Shown one piece after another: positions 6,332 through 14,386 of a stretch of DNA of 32,303 nt (position 1 is the stretch's first letter; the number at the start of each line of letters is the position of its first letter). The stretch is taken from the NCBI GenBank assembly GCA_943908475.1, contig CALTTG010000037.1, forward strand, positions 1 to 32,303, in the 5' to 3' direction. A program made the translations under genes and the position numbers. The notes under the pieces are model-generated. The model was not told the DNA's origin. It made no database searches and worked only from the letters and a program-made list of their open reading frames with translations. The stretch is from an uncultured Burkholderiales bacterium (GTDB lineage Bacteria > Pseudomonadota > Gammaproteobacteria > Burkholderiales > Burkholderiaceae_C).

Positions 6332-8643
6332 GCCAACACTTCCACGTGGCGACCTGCGCAGTCGAGGTGCAGGCGATCGGCAGCCGACCAGCGGCGATAC
6401 AGCACTTCGCCACCCCCGATCACGGCCGGCAGCCCCAGTTCACCAGCCCGAATGGCCATGTGGGAATTCACCCCGCCCCAAGCAGTGACCAAGCCAGCAA
6501 TCTTGTGGGCAAACAGCCAATCGAATCCGGGGTCGGCATTGGGAATGCACACGATGGCACCGTCGAGCTGGTCCCGGTCATCGCAACTCACCACGGGCGC
6601 GGTGACCTGCTTCTGGGTGATGAAATTGGGGGCGGTTTCCGGCCACTCGAAGGCCCAGACGTCTTCGGGTTTGGCGATCAGGGGCGGCAAGGAGAGCTTG
6701 AGGGTTTCCGCATGACGGGCCTTGCCCTGCTCGATGCTGCGCAGCAGCAAGTCATGCGGGTCGGCCGCCGCCACATGCAACTCCTGGAAGACCTTGACAT
6801 CGCAATACGCCAGGTCATCCGGGCCGATGCCATGTTGCGCTCCCACCTCGGTCATGAGCGCCATGGCGTCGGACAAGTTCCGCGTGAAGCAAAACTTGGC
6901 CAGCTCGCGCAACTCAATGCCAGCCTGGAGGAAGTCGAACAACCCCACGGGATCGGGCTGCAAGCCGTGCGCCTCCAGCAGTTTGACCACCTCGCGCATC
7001 TGCGGCAAGGTCAAGGCGAAAGGCTTGACGGGCTCGGGCACGGGCGGGCGCTGGGTCCAATCGAAATAGAGTTCGGGCGCCTCGTCGTAGCGCGGCGACA
7101 AGATGTCGTACGTGCCCGGCCGGAGGTGGCCGTAGCGCGACAAGAAAGTGGTGCGGTCGAGCGTCGCGCGGTCACGCGCCAGCTGACCACTGACCGTGGA
7201 CACCCCGCCGATGAAGGCGTCGTAATCGGCTTGTGAAAACACCCCCACGGCCACGAGCGACTTGAGCATCTGAACCGCGACAAAGCCAGCACGGGCCAAA
7301 CCCGCAAAGGGCAAGGTGCCATAGCGCTTGCCGTCTTCCAACAGCCAGTAGATGCGCTCCAGCGGGTCGGCGTGTGACGCTTGCAAGGCCTCTCGACGTG
7401 CGTTGAGGGTGTCGAGCTTGCTGGCGTCACCTCGCCAGAGGCCGTCTTTGGGGTGGACGATCCGGTTGGTGAGCCGGCGCAGGCTGTCGGCAATGGCTTC
7501 ACGCTCTGCTTTGGAAAAACCCGCCTCGGCCAATCGCTCCAGGCGCTCGGGCAAGTCGAGCGTGTAGCACGAGAAGACGATCTCGAACTCGACCTTGTCG
7601 TGCAGGGTGGGCTCAGCGAGCAGTCGGTCGATGTAGTGGTCAACCAGCCGCCCCGCCAGGCCCTCATCCAAATCGGCCGGAATGAACGAATTGAACGACA
7701 GCCTCACGTCCACATACGGGGCCCCGAAAAAATGGGGCATCAGGGGAAAGCTGCGCAGGTTGCGGTAGCCGTAGTTGTGGCGTTGGTACGCCCAGATCGA
7801 ATCGGTGACCAGATCTCGGTACAGCGAAAGGGCCAGCGGTTTGGGTCGGATGCCCACGATTTCGGCGGGGTTCCAGTCGGGCATGACCCCATACACGGTG
7901 CGCTGTCCCATCAGGAAGGGATGGGCTTGCATGCCTCGTGAGATTTTGCGCTCGATGCTTTGCAGCCGCTCGGCTTGTTGGGCCGACGACTCCGGCGCGC
8001 CGGGCAGCACCAAGGGGCGGGCCTGCAGCAGCCACAACACCTCCTGGTCGGCCTCGCGCGTGACGGCGAACTCGCAGTCCACCGGCGTGTCGCCAAACAG
8101 GTTCAACAACTCGTCGAGCAGGGCCAACACGGGTGCGACTTCCGGGGTGGCTGGCAAAGGGCTGTGGGCGGCTTGCTGCCACACCCGCCCCCCGCTGCCC
8201 CCGGTGACGGCCGCGGTGTCGCTGCCCTCCGACCAGTTGACCACCCGGTATGGCGAGCAGGTGTTGGGGTCATGAGAGAACGCCACCCCCGAGCGGAGCA
8301 CCGCTTGCAGCATGGGCTGCACCAACACCTCGTCGCTGCGCTGGGCCTGCCCGTAGGAGGCCACCACCTGATCGACCGAATCGGCCAGGCACGCCACGTC
8401 CACATTCGGGAGGGACAGGAACGCGCCCGCATTGGAGACCGTGGCACCGTCTTCCCGACTGCAACTGGAGCGCACGATCCAGGGGCCTGCCCCCAATCGA
8501 GCCTGCACCTCGTGAAGGCAGGCCTCACGGTGCTGCGTCCACTCCCCCACCGTGAACGACACCAGGGGCGCGATGCGGGCTTGCTGGAGCACGCCTTGAA
8601 GGCTGGCCAAGGTGCCCGCTTTGGTGGAGAAGGCGATGGGCAT
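6328..8643 (-). CDS. PEP-synthase-like phosphotransferase, probable L-glutamine kinase (Cj1418-like)
   Basis: A 771 aa protein with an N-terminal ATP-grasp domain of the pyruvate phosphate dikinase type (VRSSCSREDG near residue 58, and LWLLQARPLV near 220). The C-terminal swinging phosphohistidine domain has GGVNSHMAIRAGELGLPAVIG, with catalytic His728. The middle lacks a PEP/pyruvate TIM barrel, so it is not a PEP synthase. This is the architecture and approximate size of Campylobacter jejuni Cj1418, which makes L-glutamine phosphate as the first step of O-methyl phosphoramidate synthesis. The ATG at 8643 is chosen over 8676: AAGGA lies 8 bases before it and it follows the methyltransferase stop by 4 bases. 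Rifampicin phosphotransferases share this fold but not this context. Confidence 0.85.
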   Translation of the reverse strand: MPIAFSTKAGTLASLQGVLQQARIAPLVSFTVGEWTQHREACLHEVQARLGAGPWIVRSSCSREDGATVSNAGAFLSLPNVDVACLADSVDQVVASYGQAQRSDEVLVQPMLQAVLRSGVAFSHDPNTCSPYRVVNWSEGSDTAAVTGGSGGRVWQQAAHSPLPATPEVAPVLALLDELLNLFGDTPVDCEFAVTREADQEVLWLLQARPLVLPGAPESSAQQAERLQSIERKISRGMQAHPFLMGQRTVYGVMPDWNPAEIVGIRPKPLALSLYRDLVTDSIWAYQRHNYGYRNLRSFPLMPHFFGAPYVDVRLSFNSFIPADLDEGLAGRLVDHYIDRLLAEPTLHDKVEFEIVFSCYTLDLPERLERLAEAGFSKAEREAIADSLRRLTNRIVHPKDGLWRGDASKLDTLNARREALQASHADPLERIYWLLEDGKRYGTLPFAGLARAGFVAVQMLKSLVAVGVFSQADYDAFIGGVSTVSGQLARDRATLDRTTFLSRYGHLRPGTYDILSPRYDEAPELYFDWTQRPPVPEPVKPFALTLPQMREVVKLLEAHGLQPDPVGLFDFLQAGIELRELAKFCFTRNLSDAMALMTEVGAQHGIGPDDLAYCDVKVFQELHVAAADPHDLLLRSIEQGKARHAETLKLSLPPLIAKPEDVWAFEWPETAPNFITQKQVTAPVVSCDDRDQLDGAIVCIPNADPGFDWLFAHKIAGLVTAWGGVNSHMAIRAGELGLPAVIGGGEVLYRRWSAADRLHLDCAGRHVEVLA

Positions 8644-8647
8644 GGGC

Positions 8648-9430
8648 TCAGTCCTTGCGGCGGGCTGACCACGCACGGGTCAGGTAGGTGGCTTCGATGA
8701 CCGACAGTCCAGCGATGCGTTGCTCCACGAAGCGCAAGAAGGCCTCGAATCGCTCAGGGCCCAACTGCACCCGAAGGTCGTTGACCGAGCGCCAAGCCCC
8801 CATGTAGCGCTCGGGGCTCATGGCGATCACATGGCGCCCTTCCTGATAGACCACGTCCTCGAAATGAGGCGAATCCCACAGTTGCTGGGTCAAGGTCTCG
8901 GTGATGCCCGAGCGCCCCGACGAGACCCGTTTGATGTCCGGACGCAGCTCGTTGAGGTACGCTTCGATCTCCACCAGCATGGGGTTGACCTCGATCAGGC
9001 GGGGGTTCCACAAGGCCGTGAAACGGCCACCTGGGCGCAACACGCGATGGAACTCACGGGTGGCCACCTCAAAATTGGCCCAATGGAAACTCGACGCCAT
9101 GGACAACCAGTCGGCCGATGCCGAGGGCAAGCCCGTGTCTTCGGCACTGCCGGCCAGCCAGCGAATGCGGGTGTGGGCACTGGCGGCCATCCCGCTTTGA
9201 CGCATGTCGTCGTTGGGCTCGACCGCCGTGGTGGATCGAACCCCAGATTCGGCCACCATGCGGGTCCAGATGCCCGTGCCCGCACCGACGTCCACGAAAT
9301 CGACGGCGGCCAGCGGTTTGTCGAGCAGGCCGATCAGGCCCTTGAGCACAGAGGGGCAGTAGTCGGGACGGTGAGCAGAGTAGTCTTTGGCCAGGCCAGT
9401 GAAATCGCCTGCTTTGAGTGCGTTGGTCAT
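8648..9430 (-). CDS. Class I SAM-dependent methyltransferase (Cj1419-like position)
   Basis: A 260 aa Rossmann-fold methyltransferase: FVDVGAGTG (45-53) is motif I, AVEPNDDMR is motif II, and VLRPGGRF is the post-motif III strand; SSFHWANFEVATREFHRVL is typical of the Methyltransf_11 group. It lies directly before the glutamine-kinase-like gene, as Cj1419 does relative to Cj1418 in Campylobacter jejuni, where Cj1419 and Cj1420 are the putative methyltransferases for O-methylation of the phosphoramidate. I infer the same role; methylation of a sugar hydroxyl is the alternative. It starts one base after the stop of the APS-kinase-like gene. Confidence 0.85.
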   Translation of the reverse strand: MTNALKAGDFTGLAKDYSAHRPDYCPSVLKGLIGLLDKPLAAVDFVDVGAGTGIWTRMVAESGVRSTTAVEPNDDMRQSGMAASAHTRIRWLAGSAEDTGLPSASADWLSMASSFHWANFEVATREFHRVLRPGGRFTALWNPRLIEVNPMLVEIEAYLNELRPDIKRVSSGRSGITETLTQQLWDSPHFEDVVYQEGRHVIAMSPERYMGAWRSVNDLRVQLGPERFEAFLRFVEQRIAGLSVIEATYLTRAWSARRKD

Positions 9431-9431
9431 G

Positions 9432-9959
9432 TCAGGTCCTTGCAGAAAGAAGGTGGATCAGTTGATCGGCCACGGCGTCGACGGACTGGCCCGGCTTGAA
9501 CTCGAACTGGCCATCGGGAGCCTCGGGCTCGTCAATGGGCAGGTCAAGGCCTGCCACATGCTGAAGCTCGCCCGCATCAAAACGGCGATAGATGCCTTTG
9601 GGGTCGCGGCGGCGCAATTCGTCCACCGACACCTTGAGGTACACCTCGAAATAACCAGGGAGGTGGGCGCGGTTCCAAGCGTGCACTTCTCGGAACAGCG
9701 AGATCGTGGCGATGACCACCGTGAGGCCTTGCGACGCCAAGATGCGGCACAAGCGGGCGTATTGCATGGCCAAGGCCAGCCGCCCCTCGCGGCCGTGGTT
9801 GTCGGCGTTGGCTGCCACGGCGCCGAACACCTCTCGCAGCTCATCACCATCGAGCAGCACCACGGCGCGTCCCTGCGCACGCAGTCGAGGCGCCAGCACT
9901 TGGGCCAGGGTCGACTTGCCCGCCCCCGACAGCCCGGTGATCCAGATCACTTGTGTCAT
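9432..9959 (-). CDS. APS-kinase-like protein, probable cytidine diphosphoramidate kinase (Cj1415-like)
   Basis: A 175 aa P-loop kinase of the CysC family: Walker A GLSGAGKST (9-17), DGDELREVF (38-46), and the DPKGIYRRF segment followed by LDLPIDEPEAPD that shapes the nucleotide pocket in adenylylsulfate kinases. No sulfate-assimilation gene is nearby. In Campylobacter jejuni the CysC-like Cj1415 phosphorylates the 3'-hydroxyl of cytidine diphosphoramidate, and the rest of that pathway is encoded beside this gene, so I infer that activity. It overlaps the preceding gene by 4 bases. A true APS kinase, for sulfation of a glycan, is the alternative, but no sulfotransferase was found in the window. 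Confidence 0.82.
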   Translation of the reverse strand: MTQVIWITGLSGAGKSTLAQVLAPRLRAQGRAVVLLDGDELREVFGAVAANADNHGREGRLALAMQYARLCRILASQGLTVVIATISLFREVHAWNRAHLPGYFEVYLKVSVDELRRRDPKGIYRRFDAGELQHVAGLDLPIDEPEAPDGQFEFKPGQSVDAVADQLIHLLSART

Positions 9960-10723
9960 TTGACGCGCTTGAGGAAGCCGTCAGGCGCCACCGTGATCAG
10001 CAGCTTGTCGGCGATGTCGGTGTCGATCACGAACTCGTCGTGCTGCGTCAGGTACTCGCGAACGGCCGACAAGGGGCTGTTGCCGACATCCCAGGGACGT
10101 CCCACGTAGTACCCCTTTGGCGAGTTCTCGATCACCGTATCGTAGACCACCAAGTAGCTGTCGACGCTGACCAGATCGGCATAGGCCTGCAGCTCTTGCG
10201 CCACATGCTCGTGCGTGTGATTGGAGTCGAGCAGCACCATGACCTTGCGGTGCCCCTTGGCGATCTCGCGAACCTGGGCGACCACGTCCGCCGCCACGCT
10301 GGAGCCTTGGATGAGGCGCACGTAGGACGACAGGGGATGCGACTCGATGGCCTGACGGTTGTGAGGGCGGATGTCGATGTCGATGCCCACCACCTGGCGA
10401 GGCACCCCAGACTCTTGCCCCGTTCGGGCCGCCATGCCGTCCAGCAGCGCCATCATCGAGGCGCTGAAAATCACCGAACCTCCGCGCGCCACGCCCGTCT
10501 CGATGATCAGGTCTGGCTGCACGCGGAAAATGATTTCCTGCAAGGCCACGATGTCTTGCGGGTACTGGATGATGGGCAAGCCCAGCCAGCGGAAGTTGTA
10601 GAGGTAGCCCACATGCCCCGTCTCGTGCTGGAAGTCGTGGGCAATTTGCTTGAGGTCCTGGCGTTGGCCCTGACTCTTGATGCGTTCGGCCGTGTCGGCC
10701 TCGAATTGCTCGATGTCACTCAT
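9956..10723 (-). CDS. CmcI-type methyltransferase (cephalosporin hydroxylase family)
   Basis: A 255 aa Rossmann-fold protein of the CmcI / rhamnosyl O-methyltransferase group: DLIIETGVARGGS (71-83) is the SAM-binding loop, GIDIDIR the acidic motif II, and LLDSNHTHEHV a metal/active-site-like segment. In the family the N-terminal part ends in a segment like YNFRWLGLPIIQYPQD, seen at 42-57. Members in polysaccharide clusters are generally sugar O-methyltransferases. It could instead supply the methyl group of the phosphoramidate, since the block has two candidate O-methyltransferases. A good ribosome binding site (AAGGA, 8 bases before the ATG) precedes it. Confidence 0.82.
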   Translation of the reverse strand: MSDIEQFEADTAERIKSQGQRQDLKQIAHDFQHETGHVGYLYNFRWLGLPIIQYPQDIVALQEIIFRVQPDLIIETGVARGGSVIFSASMMALLDGMAARTGQESGVPRQVVGIDIDIRPHNRQAIESHPLSSYVRLIQGSSVAADVVAQVREIAKGHRKVMVLLDSNHTHEHVAQELQAYADLVSVDSYLVVYDTVIENSPKGYYVGRPWDVGNSPLSAVREYLTQHDEFVIDTDIADKLLITVAPDGFLKRVK

Positions 10724-10735
10724 GTGAATGTCCTT

Positions 10736-11893
10736 TCAGCTCATCTGGTGGACGAGAACGTCGGCCATGGCCGTGGCCGAGGTGCCGGGATTGAAAGTTC
10801 GGACGCTGCAGTCCGGCAGGGTCGAGGTCGACAGCCGTGTCAGCTCACCCATCAGCACCGTGAGGTCGCTGGTGAGCGGCCCCAACTCGGGAATCGCGTC
10901 GAAGGCCTCGATGGCGGCCTCCACGCGGGGCGAGAAAAACACCACAGGCTTCTTGAACGCCAGTCGGAACATCAGCGAGGTTCCAGAAACGTCGGTCAAC
11001 ATCACGGTGGCGCGCTGGTAGGTGCGAACGTAGTCCTGGCTGTCGTCGAACTCGAACGCCGGGTGGTGGCCAAACTCCTCACGCACCGCGCGAATGACCT
11101 GCAGGCCATGGCCGCGCTGCAACGACACGGGGTGCGGCCGAAAGATCACGCGCCAGCCCGCGGCCAGGCATTGGCGAACCGTGTCAGGCAACTGCCCGAG
11201 CATGCTGACATCGGCATACACATCGTCTGCCGCGTAGCTGGGGGCGATCAGCAGGGTGCGTGGTTCCGCCGGTGTGTCGCTGGCTTTGAGCCGGCGGACG
11301 ATGGCATCGAACTTGGGGTAACCCACCTCGTGAAAGGTGCGCGACAGGCTCAGGCGCTCGAAGCGGGCACGCAGTTCGCTGACCTGTTGACTGGTGGCAC
11401 ACAGGAAATCGGTGTAGTCGTCCATGCCCCCTTCCGGGAAGCCTTTGAGGCCCGCCACCGAATGGAAGTAAAAAAAGCGCCGTGGGCTCTGACTGAAGTA
11501 AAAATGCTTGGTCGCCGTGGACGACAGGAACACCGATGACTGGAGCATCGGCAAGGCCCGGTGCAGGTTGTGCAACACCGTCCAACGGCTGTAGGCGCGC
11601 AGGCCCTCGGTGTAGGCCGCATTGGCTTGCTCACGCCACTCCGGAAAAATCACGATGTGGTGACCGCGTTGGGCCAGGTCGTCGAGCACCGCTTCGATGT
11701 TGCTGAGGTACGCCGGCATCCAGCAAGTCACGAACACGGTGGGGCGCCCGGTCTTCAAGGCCTGCTTGGCCGCCATCGGCATGACCCACCAGGTCAGCCG
11801 GGCACACAGGGCCTCGGTGATCCGGTTGTATCCCAGGCGATTTTCCAGCGACTTGCACCACTGCCAGACCCGGTCGAGGAAGAAGCGCGTCAT
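10736..11893 (-). CDS. TagF-like CDP-dependent glycerophosphotransferase family protein; candidate phosphoramidate transferase
   Basis: A 385 aa GT-B-like protein resembling CDP-glycerol glycerophosphotransferases (TagB/TagF). Key segments: FHSVAGLKGFP with His144, matching the first catalytic-histidine loop (HGxxxK) of TagF; GYPKFD (191-196); RPHP with His254 (252-255), matching the second; and TDVSGTS (300-306), the nucleotide-binding acidic/serine loop. Teichoic acid is not expected in a Gram-negative. The family moves a phospho-group from CDP to a hydroxyl, exactly the chemistry needed for CDP-linked phosphoramidate, so I infer that role. Start choice: the ATG at 11893 has AAGGAG 6 bases upstream; an in-frame ATG at 11968 (GGTGAG upstream) would add 25 poorly conserved-looking residues. 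Confidence 0.78.
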   Translation of the reverse strand: MTRFFLDRVWQWCKSLENRLGYNRITEALCARLTWWVMPMAAKQALKTGRPTVFVTCWMPAYLSNIEAVLDDLAQRGHHIVIFPEWREQANAAYTEGLRAYSRWTVLHNLHRALPMLQSSVFLSSTATKHFYFSQSPRRFFYFHSVAGLKGFPEGGMDDYTDFLCATSQQVSELRARFERLSLSRTFHEVGYPKFDAIVRRLKASDTPAEPRTLLIAPSYAADDVYADVSMLGQLPDTVRQCLAAGWRVIFRPHPVSLQRGHGLQVIRAVREEFGHHPAFEFDDSQDYVRTYQRATVMLTDVSGTSLMFRLAFKKPVVFFSPRVEAAIEAFDAIPELGPLTSDLTVLMGELTRLSTSTLPDCSVRTFNPGTSATAMADVLVHQMS

Positions 11894-12005
11894 CGGATGC
11901 TCCTTGCGGGCGACAGCCTGAGGCCAGGGCTCGCGCGCTGCGGGAAGAATCGGCCGGTTCACGTTCATGTCGAGCTCACCAAGTCCTGCGCTGGGAGCCC
12001 CAGCG

Positions 12006-13115
12006 TCAGAGGGATCGGAACACCGAGCGAACCGACGCCACGACCCTGTCCACATCGTCCATGCGCATGTCATGGTAGCTGGGCAGGTTGACGCTGCGGG
12101 CGGCAAGATCCGGTGCCACGGTGTTGTTCAAACAAGTGTCGAACATGGGCAAGGACGACAAAGGCCAGAAAAACACCCGTCCATCGATGTCATTTTGCGA
12201 AAAAGCCTCCAAAAGCGCCTCTCGCCGAACGCCACTGGACGGATCGCACACGATGGTCGGCATCCAGAACCCGTTGACGGTGCCTTCGGGCTCGGGATTC
12301 ATCTGCAAGGGCAGGTCGGCTAGTCGCTCTCGGTAGGCGAGGAACAAAGCCCGCTTTTGGGCCACGAGCTCTGGCAGGCGTTCGAGTTGGGCGCAGCCCA
12401 CCGCTGCCTGCAGGTTGCTCATCTTGTATTTGAAGCCGAGCATGTCGGGCCAGAACTGCCGGGTGTTGCCCCGAGCCCGTCCATGGTTGGACAAGGTCAG
12501 CACCTTGTCGTAGAGCTGGGGGTCCTGAGTGACGAACATGCCGCCCTCTCCCGTGGTCATGGTCTTGGTGCCATGGAAAGAGAACGTGGAAAACGTGCCC
12601 ATGCTGCCGGCGGCTCGCCCCTGCCATTGCGAACCCAGGGCTTCGGCGGCGTCTTCGATCAAGGCCAGACCATGGCGGTCGGCAATGGCTTGAAGCGCCA
12701 CCATGTCGCACACATTGCCATACACATGGACGGCGATGATGGCTTTGGTGCGGGGTGTGATCGCGGCCTCCACCCGACAGGGATCCAGGCACCAGGTGTC
12801 GGGCAAGACATCCACAAACACCGGACGAGCCCCCACATACGTCACCGGTGCGGCCGAGGCCACCCAGGTGGTTTCGGGCACGATGACCTCATCACCCGCC
12901 CCGATGCCCAAGGCCACCAGCCCCATGTGCAAGGCGCCCGTGCAGCTGGACGTGGCCACCGCATGGGCCGCCCCCAAATGCTGGGCAAAGCCTTGTTCGA
13001 AACGCTCGATGTACTCGTAACAACGCGCGCCCCAGCCGTGGCGGGCCGCATCGGTGGCGTAGGCGACCTCCAACTCGGTGATCGATGGCTTGGTGTACAG
13101 CACGCGTTCACGCAT
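12006..13115 (-). CDS. DegT/DnrJ/EryC1/StrS-family nucleotide-sugar aminotransferase
   Basis: PLP-dependent aminotransferase, 369 aa, that converts a 4-keto nucleotide sugar into an amino sugar using glutamate. EDAAEALGS (154-162) holds the PLP-contacting aspartate and SFHGTKTMTTGEGG the Schiff-base Lys184. The N-terminus YTKPSITELEV with GWG resembles perosamine-type 4-aminotransferases. It is not the iron-sulfur ColD/RfbH dehydrase, which is longer. Following RfbF, RfbG, an epimerase and a C-methyltransferase, its likely substrate is a CDP-4-keto-6-deoxy-3-C-methyl sugar (inference). The ATG at 13115 with GGGAGAG upstream is preferred over a longer frame reaching 13196, which runs into the preceding gene. 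Confidence 0.9.
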   Translation of the reverse strand: MRERVLYTKPSITELEVAYATDAARHGWGARCYEYIERFEQGFAQHLGAAHAVATSSCTGALHMGLVALGIGAGDEVIVPETTWVASAAPVTYVGARPVFVDVLPDTWCLDPCRVEAAITPRTKAIIAVHVYGNVCDMVALQAIADRHGLALIEDAAEALGSQWQGRAAGSMGTFSTFSFHGTKTMTTGEGGMFVTQDPQLYDKVLTLSNHGRARGNTRQFWPDMLGFKYKMSNLQAAVGCAQLERLPELVAQKRALFLAYRERLADLPLQMNPEPEGTVNGFWMPTIVCDPSSGVRREALLEAFSQNDIDGRVFFWPLSSLPMFDTCLNNTVAPDLAARSVNLPSYHDMRMDDVDRVVASVRSVFRSL

Positions 13116-13144
13116 GACGCTCTCCCGATGTTCCGCTGCGCGAT

Positions 13145-14386
13145 TCAATCGTGAATCCGCAAGGCGGGCACGGCTGTGACGAAACGTGCCCCCCACTGAC
13201 GCACATGGCGCAACTGGTTCATGACCTCGTCCTGGAGGTTCCAGGGCAGGATGAGGATGTAGTCCGGCCGCCGCTCGTCGATGACCGACGGCGCCTGCAC
13301 CGGAATGCGGGAGCCGGGCAAAAATCGCCCTTGCTTGTGGGGCGACGCATCGACCACCACGCTGAGCAGATCAGGGCGAACACCCGCATGGTTGAGCAAG
13401 GTGTTGCCTTTGGCCGCAGCGCCATAGGCGATCACGGTCTTGCCCTCGCGACGGGCTTGCAGCAAGAAGGCCAGCAGATCGTTCTTCAAGCGATCGGCCT
13501 GGTCCTGCAAGCCTTGGTAGAAGGTCGGTGTCAACATCCCCGCGTCGACCTCGGCCTGGCACACCTGGGCCACACGGGGCGTGGGAGGTCGCTGCGCATC
13601 ATGCGCCTGGTGTTGCGCCCACACCCGCAGCGAGCCCCCATGGGTGGGCAAGGTCTCCACGTCCCAAACGCTCAAGCCTTGTCGACGGAAAATGGCTTGG
13701 ACCGTGTGCAGGGAGAGGTAAGAAAAATGCTCGTGGTAGATGGTGTCGAACTGGCGCTGTTGAACCAACTGCATCAAGTGAGGGAACTCGACCGTGACGC
13801 ACCCTTGAGGCGACACCACCGTGCGCAGACCCGCGACAAAGTCATTGATGTCTGGCACATGGGCCAGCACATTGTTGCCCAGCACCAGATCGACGGCGCC
13901 CCGCTCGGCCACGAACTGCGCGGCCATGGCCTGACCGAAGAAGACCTCGATCGACTCGATCCCTTTTTCTCGGGCCACACGGGCCGTGCTGGCGGTGGGC
14001 TCCACACCCACGCAGGGGATGCCGCGCCGGGCCACATGCTGCAGCAAGTAGCCATCGTTGGAGGCCACCTCCATGACACACGATGCGGGGCCCAGCGCCA
14101 GGCGCTCGACCACGGTGTCCACGTAACGACGGGCGTGCTCGACCCAAGAGTGCGAGTAGGACGAGAAGTACACGTAGTCGGGAGAAAACAGCGCGTCGTG
14201 GCGCTGCACCTCGTCGACCTGCACCAGGCGACACTCGGGACACGTGAACACCTTCAGCGGGAAATGAACCTCCGGGCGAGACAAATCGTCCACCGTGAGG
14301 AAGGCATTGGAGGGGGGTGCCGTGCCGAGGTCCACGAACACATCGCGGGACTCGTGCAGTGGGCAATCGCAATGGCGGCACTTCAT
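13145..14386 (-). CDS. Nucleotide-sugar C-methyltransferase (TylC3/NovU type)
   Basis: A 413 aa three-part enzyme. The N-terminal zinc-binding domain has CRHC (3-6) and CPEC (49-52); the SAM domain has VMEVASNDG (104-112); the catalytic YHEHFSY follows at 217-223, and the C-terminal domain has AYGAAAKGNTLL. Enzymes of this architecture add a methyl group at a sugar carbon, usually C3, of 4-keto-6-deoxy nucleotide sugars, producing branched sugars. Its position between an RmlC-like epimerase and an aminotransferase places the step before amination. Start overlaps the epimerase stop by 4 bases. The carbon methylated and the exact product cannot be read from sequence. Confidence 0.92.
   Translation of the reverse strand: MKCRHCDCPLHESRDVFVDLGTAPPSNAFLTVDDLSRPEVHFPLKVFTCPECRLVQVDEVQRHDALFSPDYVYFSSYSHSWVEHARRYVDTVVERLALGPASCVMEVASNDGYLLQHVARRGIPCVGVEPTASTARVAREKGIESIEVFFGQAMAAQFVAERGAVDLVLGNNVLAHVPDINDFVAGLRTVVSPQGCVTVEFPHLMQLVQQRQFDTIYHEHFSYLSLHTVQAIFRRQGLSVWDVETLPTHGGSLRVWAQHQAHDAQRPPTPRVAQVCQAEVDAGMLTPTFYQGLQDQADRLKNDLLAFLLQARREGKTVIAYGAAAKGNTLLNHAGVRPDLLSVVVDASPHKQGRFLPGSRIPVQAPSVIDERRPDYILILPWNLQDEVMNQLRHVRQWGARFVTAVPALRIHD

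Noticed and set aside
6328..8643. Phosphoenolpyruvate synthase or pyruvate phosphate dikinase
   Set aside because: ATP-grasp and phosphohistidine domains are present, but the C-terminal PEP/pyruvate-binding barrel is absent, since the protein ends 43 residues after the catalytic histidine.
9432..9959. Sulfate-assimilation APS kinase
   Set aside because: No cysD, cysN, cysH or sulfotransferase nearby; surrounding genes fit the diphosphoramidate pathway. Not fully excluded.
9953..11539. A 528-codon plus-strand frame opposite the CmcI-type and TagF-like genes
   Set aside because: Rich in His, Gln and Val typical of antisense translations in high-GC DNA; minus-strand genes have clear motifs and ribosome binding sites.
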